Shown here: one piece after another, positions 34,312 through 43,216 of the stretch
How the letters are laid out: every line of letters starts with the position of its first letter
How positions within the stretch are numbered: the first letter of the stretch is position 1
From: Paenibacillus sp. PK3_47
GTDB lineage: Bacteria > Bacillota > Bacilli > Paenibacillales > Paenibacillaceae
DNA length: 64,000 nt
Reading direction: 5' to 3'
NCBI RefSeq assembly: GCF_023520895.1
Contig: NZ_CP026029.1
Span: 4,898,001-4,962,000 of the forward strand
Program-made: the position numbers and the translations under genes
Notes under the pieces: generated by a model
The model's input: the letters and a program-made list of their open reading frames with translations, nothing else
Databases searched by the model: none
What the model was told of the DNA's origin: nothing

Positions 34312-36363
34312 ATGAAACAGGGGCGTAACTTGAAATTCCGGTCGGTAGGCATCAAGCTGTTTGTCATTCTGTTCTGCACCATTGTATTGTTGTCCTCCGT
34401 CCTGGGGCTTACCTCGTATTATTCAGCTAAAGGTATTATTACAAAAGAAGTAGCTGCGGCCTCCTCGCAGGCTATTGTCCAGGCGGCCGATAAGCTGGAT
34501 TTCCTGTTCACGGAGTATGAAGCGCTTTCGAGACAGTTCGCAGTTGATTCTGCGTTAAAAGCAGACCTGGAATCCGTGAATAATCCCGCTACCGGAACGG
34601 TTGCCAAAACAGCTGCTGAAGACCGGATCCGCCGCAAGCTGGACTCCGTCAAGGGTTCGGACGAACGGGTCCTCAGCATCCGGCTTGTCTCCAGAAGCTT
34701 GGTGGATGTAGAGTCCTATAAGGCCACAGGCACCGTCGGTGTCCGCAGCGACGAAGGGGTGCAGGCCAGAATCGGAGAAATTGAGTCGGCGAAAGGAAAT
34801 CCGGTATGGTTCCCTGTACGTTCCAAAGGATTTTTCGATGTGTACGGTGAGCCTGCTCTCACTATGGGCAGACTGCTGCGGAACATTCAGCATCCGGAAG
34901 CGGAGTATTATATGCTGATCGAGATCAAAGGCAAAGCTTTGACTGACATATTGTCCAATCTGCACATTGGTCAGGCCGGAGAGCTGCGTATCCTCGATAC
35001 GGAGGGCAGGATCGTATACGAAGACAATGAAGCTTTGCTGGGACAACCCTCATACATAAATGCCGGTGCCCGGACGCCGGCGGAAGAGCAGTCTTTTACC
35101 GCCGGGAATGAAGACGGTACGCCTCAACTGGTTGTATACCAGCCGCTGGCGACGGCGGAATGGACACTGCTGGGCTATGCTCCGGTAAGTGATTTCACTC
35201 AATCCGCAGACAAGCTGCTGTATATCACTTTACTGGTCGTGCTGGCCGCAGCAATAATCGCATTGCTTATCGGCTACATCCTGGTCCGGCTGATCGGCCG
35301 TCCGCTCGGCAAGCTGGCCCTGCTGATGGAAGAAGGCGAACAAGGCAATTTGCAGGTACGGACGAATTTTAAAGGCAGGGATGAGATCGGCCGGCTGGGC
35401 CAGAGCTTTAACCGGATGATGGAGCAGATCGCAAGGCTTGCCGGCCAGAGCAGCGCTTCTGCGGCGGCAGTTCTGGCGACTTCAGAGCAGCTGGTTGCGG
35501 CCTCGGGAACCATCTCGGCACATGCCAAAGAGGTGGCTGCTGCGACCGGGGAAATTGCCCAGGGGTCGGCCAGTATGGCAGCCGAAGCGGAGCGCAGCAA
35601 CCGGAATGTGGAACTGATGGGTGACAAGACGAGGCGGGTAGAGGAAATCAATGCTGTGATGGATGCGTCGGCGGGAAAGGTTATCGCCGTGAGTGAGCAA
35701 GGGGCTGGACTGATGAAAACACTTGTTGCACAGAGCGAATCCACCATGGAAATGATGATGCTCATCCAGGAGAATACCGCGAAGCTGCGGGAAAGCAATC
35801 ATCTGATCCGCAGCATCCTGGCCCCGATGATCGCTGTGAACAAGCAGACCAACATTCTGGCCCTGAACGCGTCGATTGAAGCTGTCCGCGCGGGGGCAGC
35901 GGGAAGAGGATTTATCGTCATTGCCGATGAAATCCGCGGGCTGGCCAATCAATCCAACCAGTCTATCGCTTCGGTATCCAGCATTACGGAAGAGATCAGC
36001 CGCCATATTGAGGATACCGTCGCCGTTGTCGGTGAAGCGGCCCCTCTGTTCCGCGAGCAGATTACTTCTGTGCGGGAATCCTCGATTATTTTTGAAGGCG
36101 TACGGGAAGAAATGGAGCAGTTCATCAGCTATATCAGCCAGTCGTCAGATGCGATTACAGAGCTCGCCGCTTTCCAGCAGCAGCTGGGCGAATCCATGGC
36201 AAGCGTCTCCTCCGTAGTGCAGCAGACAAGTGCTTCCACGGAAGAGGTAGCTTCCATGTCCTCGCAGCAGTTTGTTGTCAGTGAGGAGCTTGTAGCCCTG
36301 TCCGGTAAACTGGAAGCATTGGCTGAGGATTTGCAGCAGTCTCTGACTTCTTTTAAAGGATAA
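34312..36363 (+). CDS. Methyl-accepting chemotaxis protein
   Basis: 683 aa. First helix about 12-34 (VGIKLFVILFCTIVLLSSVL), an extracellular dCache-like sensor (about 36-300), second helix about 302-325 (LLYITLLVVLAAAIIALLIG), HAMP (about 326-380, LALLMEEGEQGNLQVRTNF), then the signalling domain with tip sequence NKQTNILALNASIEAVRAGA (about 521-540) and GRGFIVIADEIRGLANQSN. It would pass signals to CheA/CheW. GGGGAGAGAG precedes ATG. The position right after the maltodextrin transporter suggests sugar chemotaxis, possibly via MalE; inference only. Confidence 0.92.
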   Translation: MKQGRNLKFRSVGIKLFVILFCTIVLLSSVLGLTSYYSAKGIITKEVAAASSQAIVQAADKLDFLFTEYEALSRQFAVDSALKADLESVNNPATGTVAKTAAEDRIRRKLDSVKGSDERVLSIRLVSRSLVDVESYKATGTVGVRSDEGVQARIGEIESAKGNPVWFPVRSKGFFDVYGEPALTMGRLLRNIQHPEAEYYMLIEIKGKALTDILSNLHIGQAGELRILDTEGRIVYEDNEALLGQPSYINAGARTPAEEQSFTAGNEDGTPQLVVYQPLATAEWTLLGYAPVSDFTQSADKLLYITLLVVLAAAIIALLIGYILVRLIGRPLGKLALLMEEGEQGNLQVRTNFKGRDEIGRLGQSFNRMMEQIARLAGQSSASAAAVLATSEQLVAASGTISAHAKEVAAATGEIAQGSASMAAEAERSNRNVELMGDKTRRVEEINAVMDASAGKVIAVSEQGAGLMKTLVAQSESTMEMMMLIQENTAKLRESNHLIRSILAPMIAVNKQTNILALNASIEAVRAGAAGRGFIVIADEIRGLANQSNQSIASVSSITEEISRHIEDTVAVVGEAAPLFREQITSVRESSIIFEGVREEMEQFISYISQSSDAITELAAFQQQLGESMASVSSVVQQTSASTEEVASMSSQQFVVSEELVALSGKLEALAEDLQQSLTSFKG

Positions 36364-36383
36364 GTTTGTCTAAGCGGCCCTTA

Positions 36384-36439
36384 CAGGATACACTGGTCCT
36401 ATCCTGAAATAACGGTGTCCGTACAGAGGACATTGTTAT
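36384..36439 (+). terminator. Two stem-loops after the chemoreceptor gene
   Basis: CAGGATA / TATCCTG (36384-36406), then ATAACGGTGTCC / GGACATTGTTAT (36409-36439), 12 pairs including two G-T wobbles. No T-run. The second resembles the TAACGGA hairpins at 27.6 kb. Confidence 0.55.
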
Positions 36440-36570
36440 GGAAGCCTCGAATTTGGTGAAGCCAAATGGAGGAATTCTTCGAAAATTCATCATCTCAAGT
36501 GTCGTGATAGGAGCGGCAGGAATGACTTTTGAAGCTGTCAAAGACCAGCCTGTGAAGGAAGTGAGCCGTT

Positions 36571-37494
36571 TTGCCGGAACTCACCGGAAGCCTGTTCCAG
36601 CAGGAGCTGCTGAACGGGGAATATATTCCGCATTTTTTTGCCTACTATTATAAGCAGTGGAGCAATTATACGATGGCCTACCATCAGCATAACTCCACGG
36701 AGATTATGTATCTGATTTCGGGAAGCTGTATTGTTGATGTTCAAAAGGGCACAGCCGGCGGAGAATGCTTCAGGTTGAAGCGCGGAGAGCTCATTATGAT
36801 CGATGCCGGTGTGCCTCACCGGCTGATCGTGGAAGGAGAAGCCTCCTGCCGGATGCTGAATGTGGAATTCGGCTTCACGGAGAACAGGGGCGTTGCCCCG
36901 TCGATCGGCAAGCTGGCGGGAGAAGAGGAGGCGCTTGCTGAACTGCTGCGGACCCCTTTTTCAAGCCTCGTGCTGCCGGATCCGGAAGAGATCTTCCATG
37001 TGCTGAAGGCCCTGGTACTGGAGCTTGATCAGCATGGAACGGATAAAGGGATCATGGTTCAGCTGCTGTTCTCCGAACTGCTCTTACGCATCTCCAGACT
37101 GCGGCGCGGGCAGCTTGAGGCCAGCCAGCAGCCATCCCAGCTCTACGTGCGGCGTGCCATTGAATTTCTGTACCAGAATTATGACCGGAGTATCCAGGTC
37201 AAAGAGATTGCGGCCGCAGTGAGTGTGCACCCGGGTTATCTGCACCGGATCTTCAGGGCCCAGACAGGCCGTACGCTGACCGATTATCTCAATGTGTTGC
37301 GGATGGATAAGGCCAAAATGCTGCTCGGACAGAGCGAAATCCCGGTGGCGGAAATCGCCGATTATGTAGGGGTCAGCAGCAGGCAGTATTTTCATCTGCT
37401 GTTTAAAAAGTATGCAGGCTGTACCCCGGTGGAATACCGCAATTCCATTGAACGTTACTCCTGGGCTGGTGAAGGGCTGGGGCCCGAAATATAG
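36571..37494 (+). CDS. AraC-family regulator with N-terminal cupin domain
   Basis: 307 aa. An N-terminal cupin-type sugar-sensing domain (about 35-115; HQHNSTEIMYLISGSCIVDV, LIMIDAGVPHRLIVEGE) and two C-terminal HTH units (about 195-300; IQVKEIAAAVSVHPGYLHRI, VAEIADYVGVSSRQYFHLLF). No ATG or GTG gives the full cupin; TTG 36571 behind GAAGGAAGTG is the best start. It is followed 115 bases later by a GH4 glycosidase in the same direction and is probably its activator, responding to the enzyme's substrate or product. Confidence 0.85.
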   Translation: MPELTGSLFQQELLNGEYIPHFFAYYYKQWSNYTMAYHQHNSTEIMYLISGSCIVDVQKGTAGGECFRLKRGELIMIDAGVPHRLIVEGEASCRMLNVEFGFTENRGVAPSIGKLAGEEEALAELLRTPFSSLVLPDPEEIFHVLKALVLELDQHGTDKGIMVQLLFSELLLRISRLRRGQLEASQQPSQLYVRRAIEFLYQNYDRSIQVKEIAAAVSVHPGYLHRIFRAQTGRTLTDYLNVLRMDKAKMLLGQSEIPVAEIADYVGVSSRQYFHLLFKKYAGCTPVEYRNSIERYSWAGEGLGPEI

Positions 37495-37609
37495 GTGAGG
37501 ATTTTTGACAGGTATCCGCTGAAATGGTCATGATATTGGTTACGCTTCCTTCAGGCTGCTTGTTACAATGGACAGGAACAACCAAGCCAATGGATGGAGG
37601 ATGATCAGG

Positions 37610-39118
37610 ATGTCTTTTAAAGTAACCTTTATCGGAGCCGGCAGCATCGGATTTACCCGCGGACTGCTGCGTGATCTGCTTACAGTACCGGAATTCAGGG
37701 ACATTGAAGTGTCCTTTATGGATATTAACAGCCACAACCTGCAGATGGTTACCGAGCTGTGCCAGCGGGATATCAGCGAAAATGGCCTGAAGATTTCCAT
37801 TAAGCCGACCACGGACCGCAGAGAAGCCCTCCGCGGGGCAAAGTACGTATTTTGTACAATCCGGATGGGCGGACTTGAAGCTTTTGCCACGGATGTGGAC
37901 ATTCCGCTGAAATATGGTGTGGATCAATGCGTCGGGGATACCTTATGTGCAGGCGGGATCATGTACGGGCAGCGCGGCATTGCCGAGATGCTGGAGATTT
38001 GCCGCGATATCCGTGAAATGGCAGCGCCTGATGTACTGCTGCTTAATTACTCCAATCCGATGGCCATGCTGACCTGGGCCTGCAACAAATACGGCGGTGT
38101 GCGGACCATCGGTCTATGCCACGGAGTGCAGCATGGGCATCAGCAGATTGCCGAAGTGTACGGGTTGGAGAAATCCGAGGTAGACATTATTTGTGCAGGG
38201 ATCAACCATCAGACCTGGTATATCTCTGCAAAGCATAGGGGCAAGGATCTGACTGCCGGATTGCTTGAAGCCTTTGAGTGTCATCCGGAGTTCAGCCGGA
38301 CGGAGAAGGTGCGGATTGATATGCTCCGCCGCTTCGGCTATTACAGCACGGAATCGAACGGCCACCTGAGCGAATATGTGCCCTGGTACCGCAAGCGCAG
38401 CAGTGAAATCATGGATTGGATTGACCTCGGCAGCTGGATTAACGGGGAGACTGGAGGCTATCTCCGGGTCTGCACGGAAGGCCGGAACTGGTTCGAGACT
38501 GATTTTCCGAACTGGATGAAGGACCCTGCGCTGGAATATACACCGGCGAACCGCGGGGAAGAGCATGGTTCTTATATCATCGAAGGGCTGGAGACGGGCC
38601 GTGTATACAGAGGACACTTCAATGTTGTGAACAACGGGGTGATCTCCAACCTGCCGGATGACGCCATTATCGAAGCGCCGGGTTATGCTGACCATAACGG
38701 CATTTCCATGCCGCTGGTCGGTGAGCTTCCGCTGGGGCCTGCTGCGGTGTGCAACGTCAGCATTTCAGTGCAGCGGCTGGCCGTGGAAGCGGCTGTACAT
38801 GGGGATGACAAGCTGCTGCGCCAGGCCTTTATGATGGACCCGCTGGTCGGTGCCGTCTGTAATCCGAAGGAAATCTGGCAGATGGTCGACGAGATGCTGG
38901 TGGCCGGCGAACAGTGGCTGCCGCAGTATAAGGCGGCGATTGCTGAAGCCAAGGAACGGCTGGCTTCCGGTGAGCTTGTACCGACGCTTGACGGTAATGA
39001 AGGTGCAGCAAGGCTGAAGGTGAAGACTGTGGAGGAAATGCAGCTCGACCGCGAGGCGGCGAACAAAAACGCGGGCGAATCCGACAAGGGGAAGGACCGG
39101 GAGAAGGTACAGCAATAG
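37610..39118 (+). CDS. Glycoside hydrolase family 4 (NAD- and metal-dependent), CHGV type
   Basis: 502 aa. The N-terminal Rossmann motif VTFIGAGSIGFTRGLLRDLL binds NAD; GH4 enzymes hydrolyse by oxidation at C3 and need Mn2+. The metal/specificity motif is CHGV (about residues 171-174, IGLCHGVQHG) and the second metal His is in GINHQTW. In published groupings alpha-galactosidases (MelA) carry CHSV, alpha-galacturonases CHEV and alpha-glucuronidases CHGx, so an alpha-glucuronidase-like or related activity is possible, while genome pipelines may label it alpha-galactosidase. GGAGG nine bases before ATG 37610 decides the start. The last 25 residues are a charged tail (KNAGESDKGKDREKVQQ). Confidence 0.85.
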   Translation: MSFKVTFIGAGSIGFTRGLLRDLLTVPEFRDIEVSFMDINSHNLQMVTELCQRDISENGLKISIKPTTDRREALRGAKYVFCTIRMGGLEAFATDVDIPLKYGVDQCVGDTLCAGGIMYGQRGIAEMLEICRDIREMAAPDVLLLNYSNPMAMLTWACNKYGGVRTIGLCHGVQHGHQQIAEVYGLEKSEVDIICAGINHQTWYISAKHRGKDLTAGLLEAFECHPEFSRTEKVRIDMLRRFGYYSTESNGHLSEYVPWYRKRSSEIMDWIDLGSWINGETGGYLRVCTEGRNWFETDFPNWMKDPALEYTPANRGEEHGSYIIEGLETGRVYRGHFNVVNNGVISNLPDDAIIEAPGYADHNGISMPLVGELPLGPAAVCNVSISVQRLAVEAAVHGDDKLLRQAFMMDPLVGAVCNPKEIWQMVDEMLVAGEQWLPQYKAAIAEAKERLASGELVPTLDGNEGAARLKVKTVEEMQLDREAANKNAGESDKGKDREKVQQ

Positions 39119-39142
39119 CGGGCGAGTACGCACTAGCTAATT

Positions 39143-39258
39143 TGGAATCTTTACTGCTCCCTCTGGAAGTGAATAATCAGGAACATTTACTGCTCCCTTT
39201 GGAAGTGAATAATGAAGTGAATAATCAGGAACCTCTCTGCTCGCTTTGGAGATGAGCC
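39143..39258. repeat. Short tandem repeat, about three copies
   Basis: Unit GGAAnnTTTACTGCTCCCTnTGGAAGTGAATAATCA at 39143, 39180 and, degenerate, 39227. The middle copy has an internal duplication of GAAGTGAATAAT. Confidence 0.7.
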
Positions 39259-39377
39259 TGGTCTGGTTAGTTTAAAGTTTTGCGCTGATGAATGCAGGAT
39301 TCCGTGGCAGGACTGGCGGCTGCCCTCTAAATGTATTTGATGCAACTATAAGGGGTTGTATTTGTGCGGATCGGACT

Positions 39378-39513
39378 TTAATTGTAGTTTCTGCATTAAA
39401 AAACCGCCGAAATGCTGAAATGCAGCCTTTACGTCACTTTTAATTGTACAGAATACAGTTAACCTTTCATAAGCGTATATTTGCAGTCTTTTAACTGCAG
39501 GAAATACAATTAA
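39378..39513. repeat. AATTGTA-type hairpin repeats
   Basis: TTAATTGTA-CAGAA-TACAGTTAA (near 39440) and TTAACTGCA-GGAAA-TACAATTAA (near 39490) are related nine-base stems; a weaker relative lies near 39380. Confidence 0.5.
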
Positions 39514-39550
39514 CCGCTATGTCTCCAACCCGCCGCTTGCTGGATAGATA

Positions 39551-40118
39551 CCAACGTATGCGAAAAACCGGGTACAATGTGCGACTGCCTGGGTTAACGG
39601 GCCAATGTATGCGAAAAAGCGAGTACAATGTGCGACTGCCTGGGTTAACGGGCCAATGTATGCGAAAAAGCGAATACAATGTGCGACTGCCTGGGTTAGC
39701 GGGCCAATGTATGCGAAAAAGCGAATACAATGTGCGACTGCGCAGGGAATTGAGCTCAATGTACACGAAAAAGCGAGTACAATGTGCGACTGCCTGGGTT
39801 AACGGGCCAATGTATGCGAAAAAGCGAATACAATGTGCGACTGCCTGGGTTAGCGGGCCAATGTATGCGAAAAACCGAGTACAATATGCGATTGTACAGG
39901 TAAACGGACACAATGTACACGAAAAACCAAGTACAATGTGCGACTGCGCAGGGAATTGAGCTCAATGTACACGAAAAACCGAGTATAATGTGCGACTGTG
40001 CAGTTAAACGGACACAATGTACACGAAAAACCGAGTACAATGCCCACGCCGCAGGGAACCGAGCCCAATGTACACGAAAAATCGGATACAATGGCCACGC
40101 CGCAAGTAACCAGTCGTC
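39551..40118 (+). repeat. Eleven-copy 51-53-bp tandem array with a conserved hairpin
   Basis: Units begin at about 39551, 39602, 39653, 39704, 39755, 39806, 39857, 39909, 39961, 40013 and 40064. Each has a 22-base core TGTAYRCGAAAAANCGARTACA able to fold (TGTAY/RTACA, inner CG/CG). The fifth stem pair varies in a compensatory way: T-A in three copies, C-G in four, T-G in three. The linker (for example TGCGACTGCCTGGGTTAACG) is less conserved. Confidence 0.85.
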
Positions 40119-40124
40119 CCAACA

Positions 40125-40165
40125 AAAGAACCTCCAATCCGCTGTTGCGGATATGGAGGTTCTTT
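40125..40165. terminator. Bidirectional terminator between the array and yhbH
   Basis: 12-base stem AAAGAACCTCCA / TGGAGGTTCTTT, T-run on each side. Confidence 0.85.
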
Positions 40166-40260
40166 AACTTGCTGCAGACGTTTGACGTTATGTGGTGAAG
40201 GGCGGACCCTTTGGAAGTTTCAGAAAGTATTCCTGCTGAGCGGCCCATACCCACCCTGGC

Positions 40261-41424
40261 CTAAGGCTTTACCGGATCTCTTTTGCGGAAAAAGGTCTTC
40301 AGCGCCTGATACACTTCCTTCTTATCCTTGATCACATAATGCATGAACTGCTCCTGCTTCAGGTGGCGGTAAGCGGACATCAGCGTGCTGCTACGGTTGT
40401 ACTGGTTCACTTCCCCGTAGCCGAACATATTGCTGCGCTTCAGCAGCTCGCCGATCAGCTTGACACAGCGCTCGTTATCCGAGGTAAGGTTGTCGCCGTC
40501 CGAGAAGTGGAAAGGATAAATGTTGTATTTGGACGGCGGGTACCGGCTGTCGATAATCTCCAGCGCTTTCTGGTAGGCCGACGAGCAGATGGTGCCGCCG
40601 CTCTCGCCGCGGGTGAAAAAGTCATGCTCGCTGACCTCTTTGGCTTCCGTATGGTGGGCCAGGAACACAATATCGACCTTCTCATACTGGCGGCGCAAAA
40701 AGCGGGTCATCCAGAAGAAGAAGCTGCGGGCGCAGTATTTTTCAAAAGTTCCCATCGAACCTGAAGTATCCATCATCGCAATTATGACCGCGTTGGAATG
40801 GGGGACGGTAATATCATCCCAGGTTTTGAACCGCAGATCATCGGGGCTGATGCTGTGAATGCCGGGCTTGCCGCTGCTGGCGTTGCGCCGCAGGTTTTCC
40901 AGCAGGGTACGCTTCTTGTCAATGTTCGACATCATGCCTTTTTTGCGGATATCGTTGAAGACAATGGATTTGACCTCAATTTCTTCCTTGTCCTTAGGCG
41001 CCAGATGCGGCAGCTCCAGATCCTGAAACAGGATGTCCTCCAGATCCTCGATATTCACTTCCGCTTCCACCGTATCCTGTCCCGGCTGATCTCCCGCCTT
41101 GTCGCCTTTGCCCGGCTGGGAAGATTGGGAATCGCGGCCGAGCACATCGCCGACCTGGCTGTCCCCGTCCCCCTGGCCGACATGCTTCTGCTTGCGGAAG
41201 TTGTAAATAATCCGGTATTCGTCAAGGCTGCGGATCGGCACCTTTACAATCTGCTTGCCGTCCGACATGATAATGTTCTCTTCGGTAACGAGGTCGGGCA
41301 AATTATCCTTAATGGCTTCCCTGACCTTCTGCTGATGGCGCTCCTGATCCTGATGTCCTTTGCGGTGCAGGGACCAGTCTTCTTTTGACACGACAAATGC
41401 ATATGGACCGGGTGAATGCGGCAA
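40261..41424 (-). CDS. yhbH: YhbH family (DUF444) sporulation protein
   Basis: 387 aa. A conserved von Willebrand-A-like protein linked to sporulation, usually near prkA and spoVR. The N-terminal [20 protein letters not shown] and MIDAS-like [11 protein letters not shown] (about 230) with [10 protein letters not shown] are family marks; a variable acidic linker lies at about 85-130 ([16 protein letters not shown]). TTG 41424 is chosen: GGGAGGTGG is seven bases upstream and it gives the usual ten-residue lead before FVVSKEDW. Its partner spoVR in this window is truncated. Confidence 0.88.
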   Translation of the reverse strand: MPHSPGPYAFVVSKEDWSLHRKGHQDQERHQQKVREAIKDNLPDLVTEENIIMSDGKQIVKVPIRSLDEYRIIYNFRKQKHVGQGDGDSQVGDVLGRDSQSSQPGKGDKAGDQPGQDTVEAEVNIEDLEDILFQDLELPHLAPKDKEEIEVKSIVFNDIRKKGMMSNIDKKRTLLENLRRNASSGKPGIHSISPDDLRFKTWDDITVPHSNAVIIAMMDTSGSMGTFEKYCARSFFFWMTRFLRRQYEKVDIVFLAHHTEAKEVSEHDFFTRGESGGTICSSAYQKALEIIDSRYPPSKYNIYPFHFSDGDNLTSDNERCVKLIGELLKRSNMFGYGEVNQYNRSSTLMSAYRHLKQEQFMHYVIKDKKEVYQALKTFFRKRDPVKP

Positions 41425-41536
41425 GCTGACCACCTCCCATGGAATATAAATCAGAACGGACCTGAGCATGCTGCTTGGTAGGTTGTAACTAAAGTATATT
41501 CATGGGGATGGGGGATATGTGATATGACGCAATCTC

Positions 41537-43216
41537 TTATTCACTAATCTCTTCAATGATCAGCCTGTAGGTGTTGGAACGGGCTTCCCCGTTGTAGCTG
41601 CGGCCGTCAATAGTGAACAGGTAGAGTGCAGTGGAATAGCCTTCTATGGAATGCCCCAGGTAACCAGGATTGATTTTGACAAAATAAGTAAGATGAACCG
41701 TCTGTCCCGGATCAACCGTACCCAGCTGCACTGCACCCCTGTAGGAGGTTCCGGGCACGCTCTCTGCACTGATAGTCACAATATCCGGATCAATGAACGT
41801 TCCCTGCGGAATGATGCGGATGACAGAGACGTCTGCAGGATAATTGCCGCTGTTGGCCACCTGTATTTTGAACTTTGCGATTCCTCCCGGCTCGACAATC
41901 GGCGGTTCGCCCGTCATTTCAATGGAGATGACCGGGGAGAGAATCAGAGTGGTTACCGTATTGGAACGGGTCACCTGGCGTACGCTGCGGCCGTCCGGAA
42001 GGGTGAAAGTATACTGGACATTTCCGTGGTTCTGCACGGCCGGCAGCTGCTGAAAGTTAAACGTAGCAGGTATAGAGACCTCCAAGCTGACAATGACGGA
42101 AGCTCCCGCCCTTATTGTGCCAAGCGGAACGCCGTCTCCCGGCCGGGCACCTCTTTGGACGGCTCCATCTATCCGGATACTGTCCCAAATGAACAAGGTT
42201 CCCTGCGGCACTGCGTCAACGAGTACTGCATCGGCAGCGAAATTCCCGCTGTTTTTTACAGTAAATACGTAATGCAGGCTGTCCCCGGGAGCAGCGCTGT
42301 AGTAATTGACCTTAAGATGGACGGAAATTCCCGGGTGAACAACGGTTATGGATACTGTGTTACTTTCTACAGTCTCCGTTTCTTCCACATAGTAGGTGAT
42401 GGCGGCACGGGTAATAAGGACGGGATCAGATCCTGCCGTGATCCGCACCCGGAAAGAAATCTCAGCTGCCGAGCCTGTACCGAGGTTTCCTAACGGAATT
42501 CCGGCCTCAGGGTCTGACTCCGGATCATACACGCCCCCGGCCACTACGCTTCCGGGAATGAAAACGGCGCCGTCCGGGACAGGAATTCTTGCATTGATCC
42601 CGGCGAGCGGCCGGGTTCCTTCGTTTTTCAGCAGCAGGGTGTAAGTAACGGCATCACCGACAAATGTAGTCGGCGTACTGGCTGTCAGAAGGGTAGAGAG
42701 CTGATAAGACAGGATTGAAATGCTCACCGGATTGGACCGGGTCTCACCGTGGACTTCCCGCCCCTCCAGCGTAGTAAAGATGTATCTTCCCACAGCAGTA
42801 TTGCGGAGCTGGAGGGAGGAAGGTAGCGAGACAACAATGACCTGAAATGCAATATGCACTGTAATATGCGGCGCAACCGTTCCAAGCGGAATCCCGGCAG
42901 CGGGCGTAACTCCGGGCAGGGGAATACCGTCCCTGAGCACGCTGTTGGCTATAAAGGAGACCCCTGGGGGAAGGGCATCTGTCACCACGACCTGTGCGGC
43001 CACATTCCCGTTATTGGTTGCGGTGAGGGTATAAACCAGCGTCTCCCCCAGGGAGACGCTGGTTTTGTCAGCACTTTTGTGAAGTGCGAGAACCGGACTG
43101 AGAACCGGAGTATTAACGGTATTCGAATAACTGATTCTGTCTACACCGGCTGCCGAACTGAACAGTACCATGGACTGATTGGTTACAACAGTGTCAGGGC
43201 GCTGTCCCCGGGTCAT
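41537..43216 (-). CDS. DUF11-repeat protein, downstream part (probably continuous with the gene above it)
   Basis: 559 aa with four degenerate DUF11 beta-sandwich modules (starting near LALHKSADKTSVSLGE, TLLTASTPTTFVGD, VHLKVNYYSAAPGD, IEMTGEPPIVEPGG). No signal peptide or wall anchor is seen. Its ATG overlaps the TGA of the upstream giant frame (ATGA) and has no clear ribosome site. The sequence resumes mid-module (TNQSMVLFSS... SNTVNTPVLSP matches the inter-module linker of the upstream frame), so this looks like the C-terminal end of one protein split by a frameshift or joined by reinitiation. Role unknown. Confidence 0.75.
   Translation of the reverse strand: MTRGQRPDTVVTNQSMVLFSSAAGVDRISYSNTVNTPVLSPVLALHKSADKTSVSLGETLVYTLTATNNGNVAAQVVVTDALPPGVSFIANSVLRDGIPLPGVTPAAGIPLGTVAPHITVHIAFQVIVVSLPSSLQLRNTAVGRYIFTTLEGREVHGETRSNPVSISILSYQLSTLLTASTPTTFVGDAVTYTLLLKNEGTRPLAGINARIPVPDGAVFIPGSVVAGGVYDPESDPEAGIPLGNLGTGSAAEISFRVRITAGSDPVLITRAAITYYVEETETVESNTVSITVVHPGISVHLKVNYYSAAPGDSLHYVFTVKNSGNFAADAVLVDAVPQGTLFIWDSIRIDGAVQRGARPGDGVPLGTIRAGASVIVSLEVSIPATFNFQQLPAVQNHGNVQYTFTLPDGRSVRQVTRSNTVTTLILSPVISIEMTGEPPIVEPGGIAKFKIQVANSGNYPADVSVIRIIPQGTFIDPDIVTISAESVPGTSYRGAVQLGTVDPGQTVHLTYFVKINPGYLGHSIEGYSTALYLFTIDGRSYNGEARSNTYRLIIEEISE

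Larger units (their letters stand above)
39119..40260. other. Repeat-filled gene-free region
   Basis: 1.14 kb between converging GH4 and yhbH genes. It contains a 36-base tandem repeat (39143-39258), a degenerate leader-module-like sequence near 39274 (AAAGTTTTGCGCTGATGAATG), AATTGTA hairpins (39378-39513), the 51-bp array (39551-40118) and a bidirectional terminator. Open frames here arise because 51 is a multiple of three. Confidence 0.75.

Noticed and set aside
39551-40118. CRISPR array
   Set aside because: Whole units including the linkers are similar, there are no unique spacers of constant length, and no cas genes.
39491-40254. Open frames on both strands through the 51-bp array, with 17-residue repeats such as MYAKKRVQCATAWVNGP
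   Set aside because: The period of 51 is divisible by three, so any stop-free unit gives long frames on both strands. No ribosome site; the changes follow the hairpin stem, not codons.
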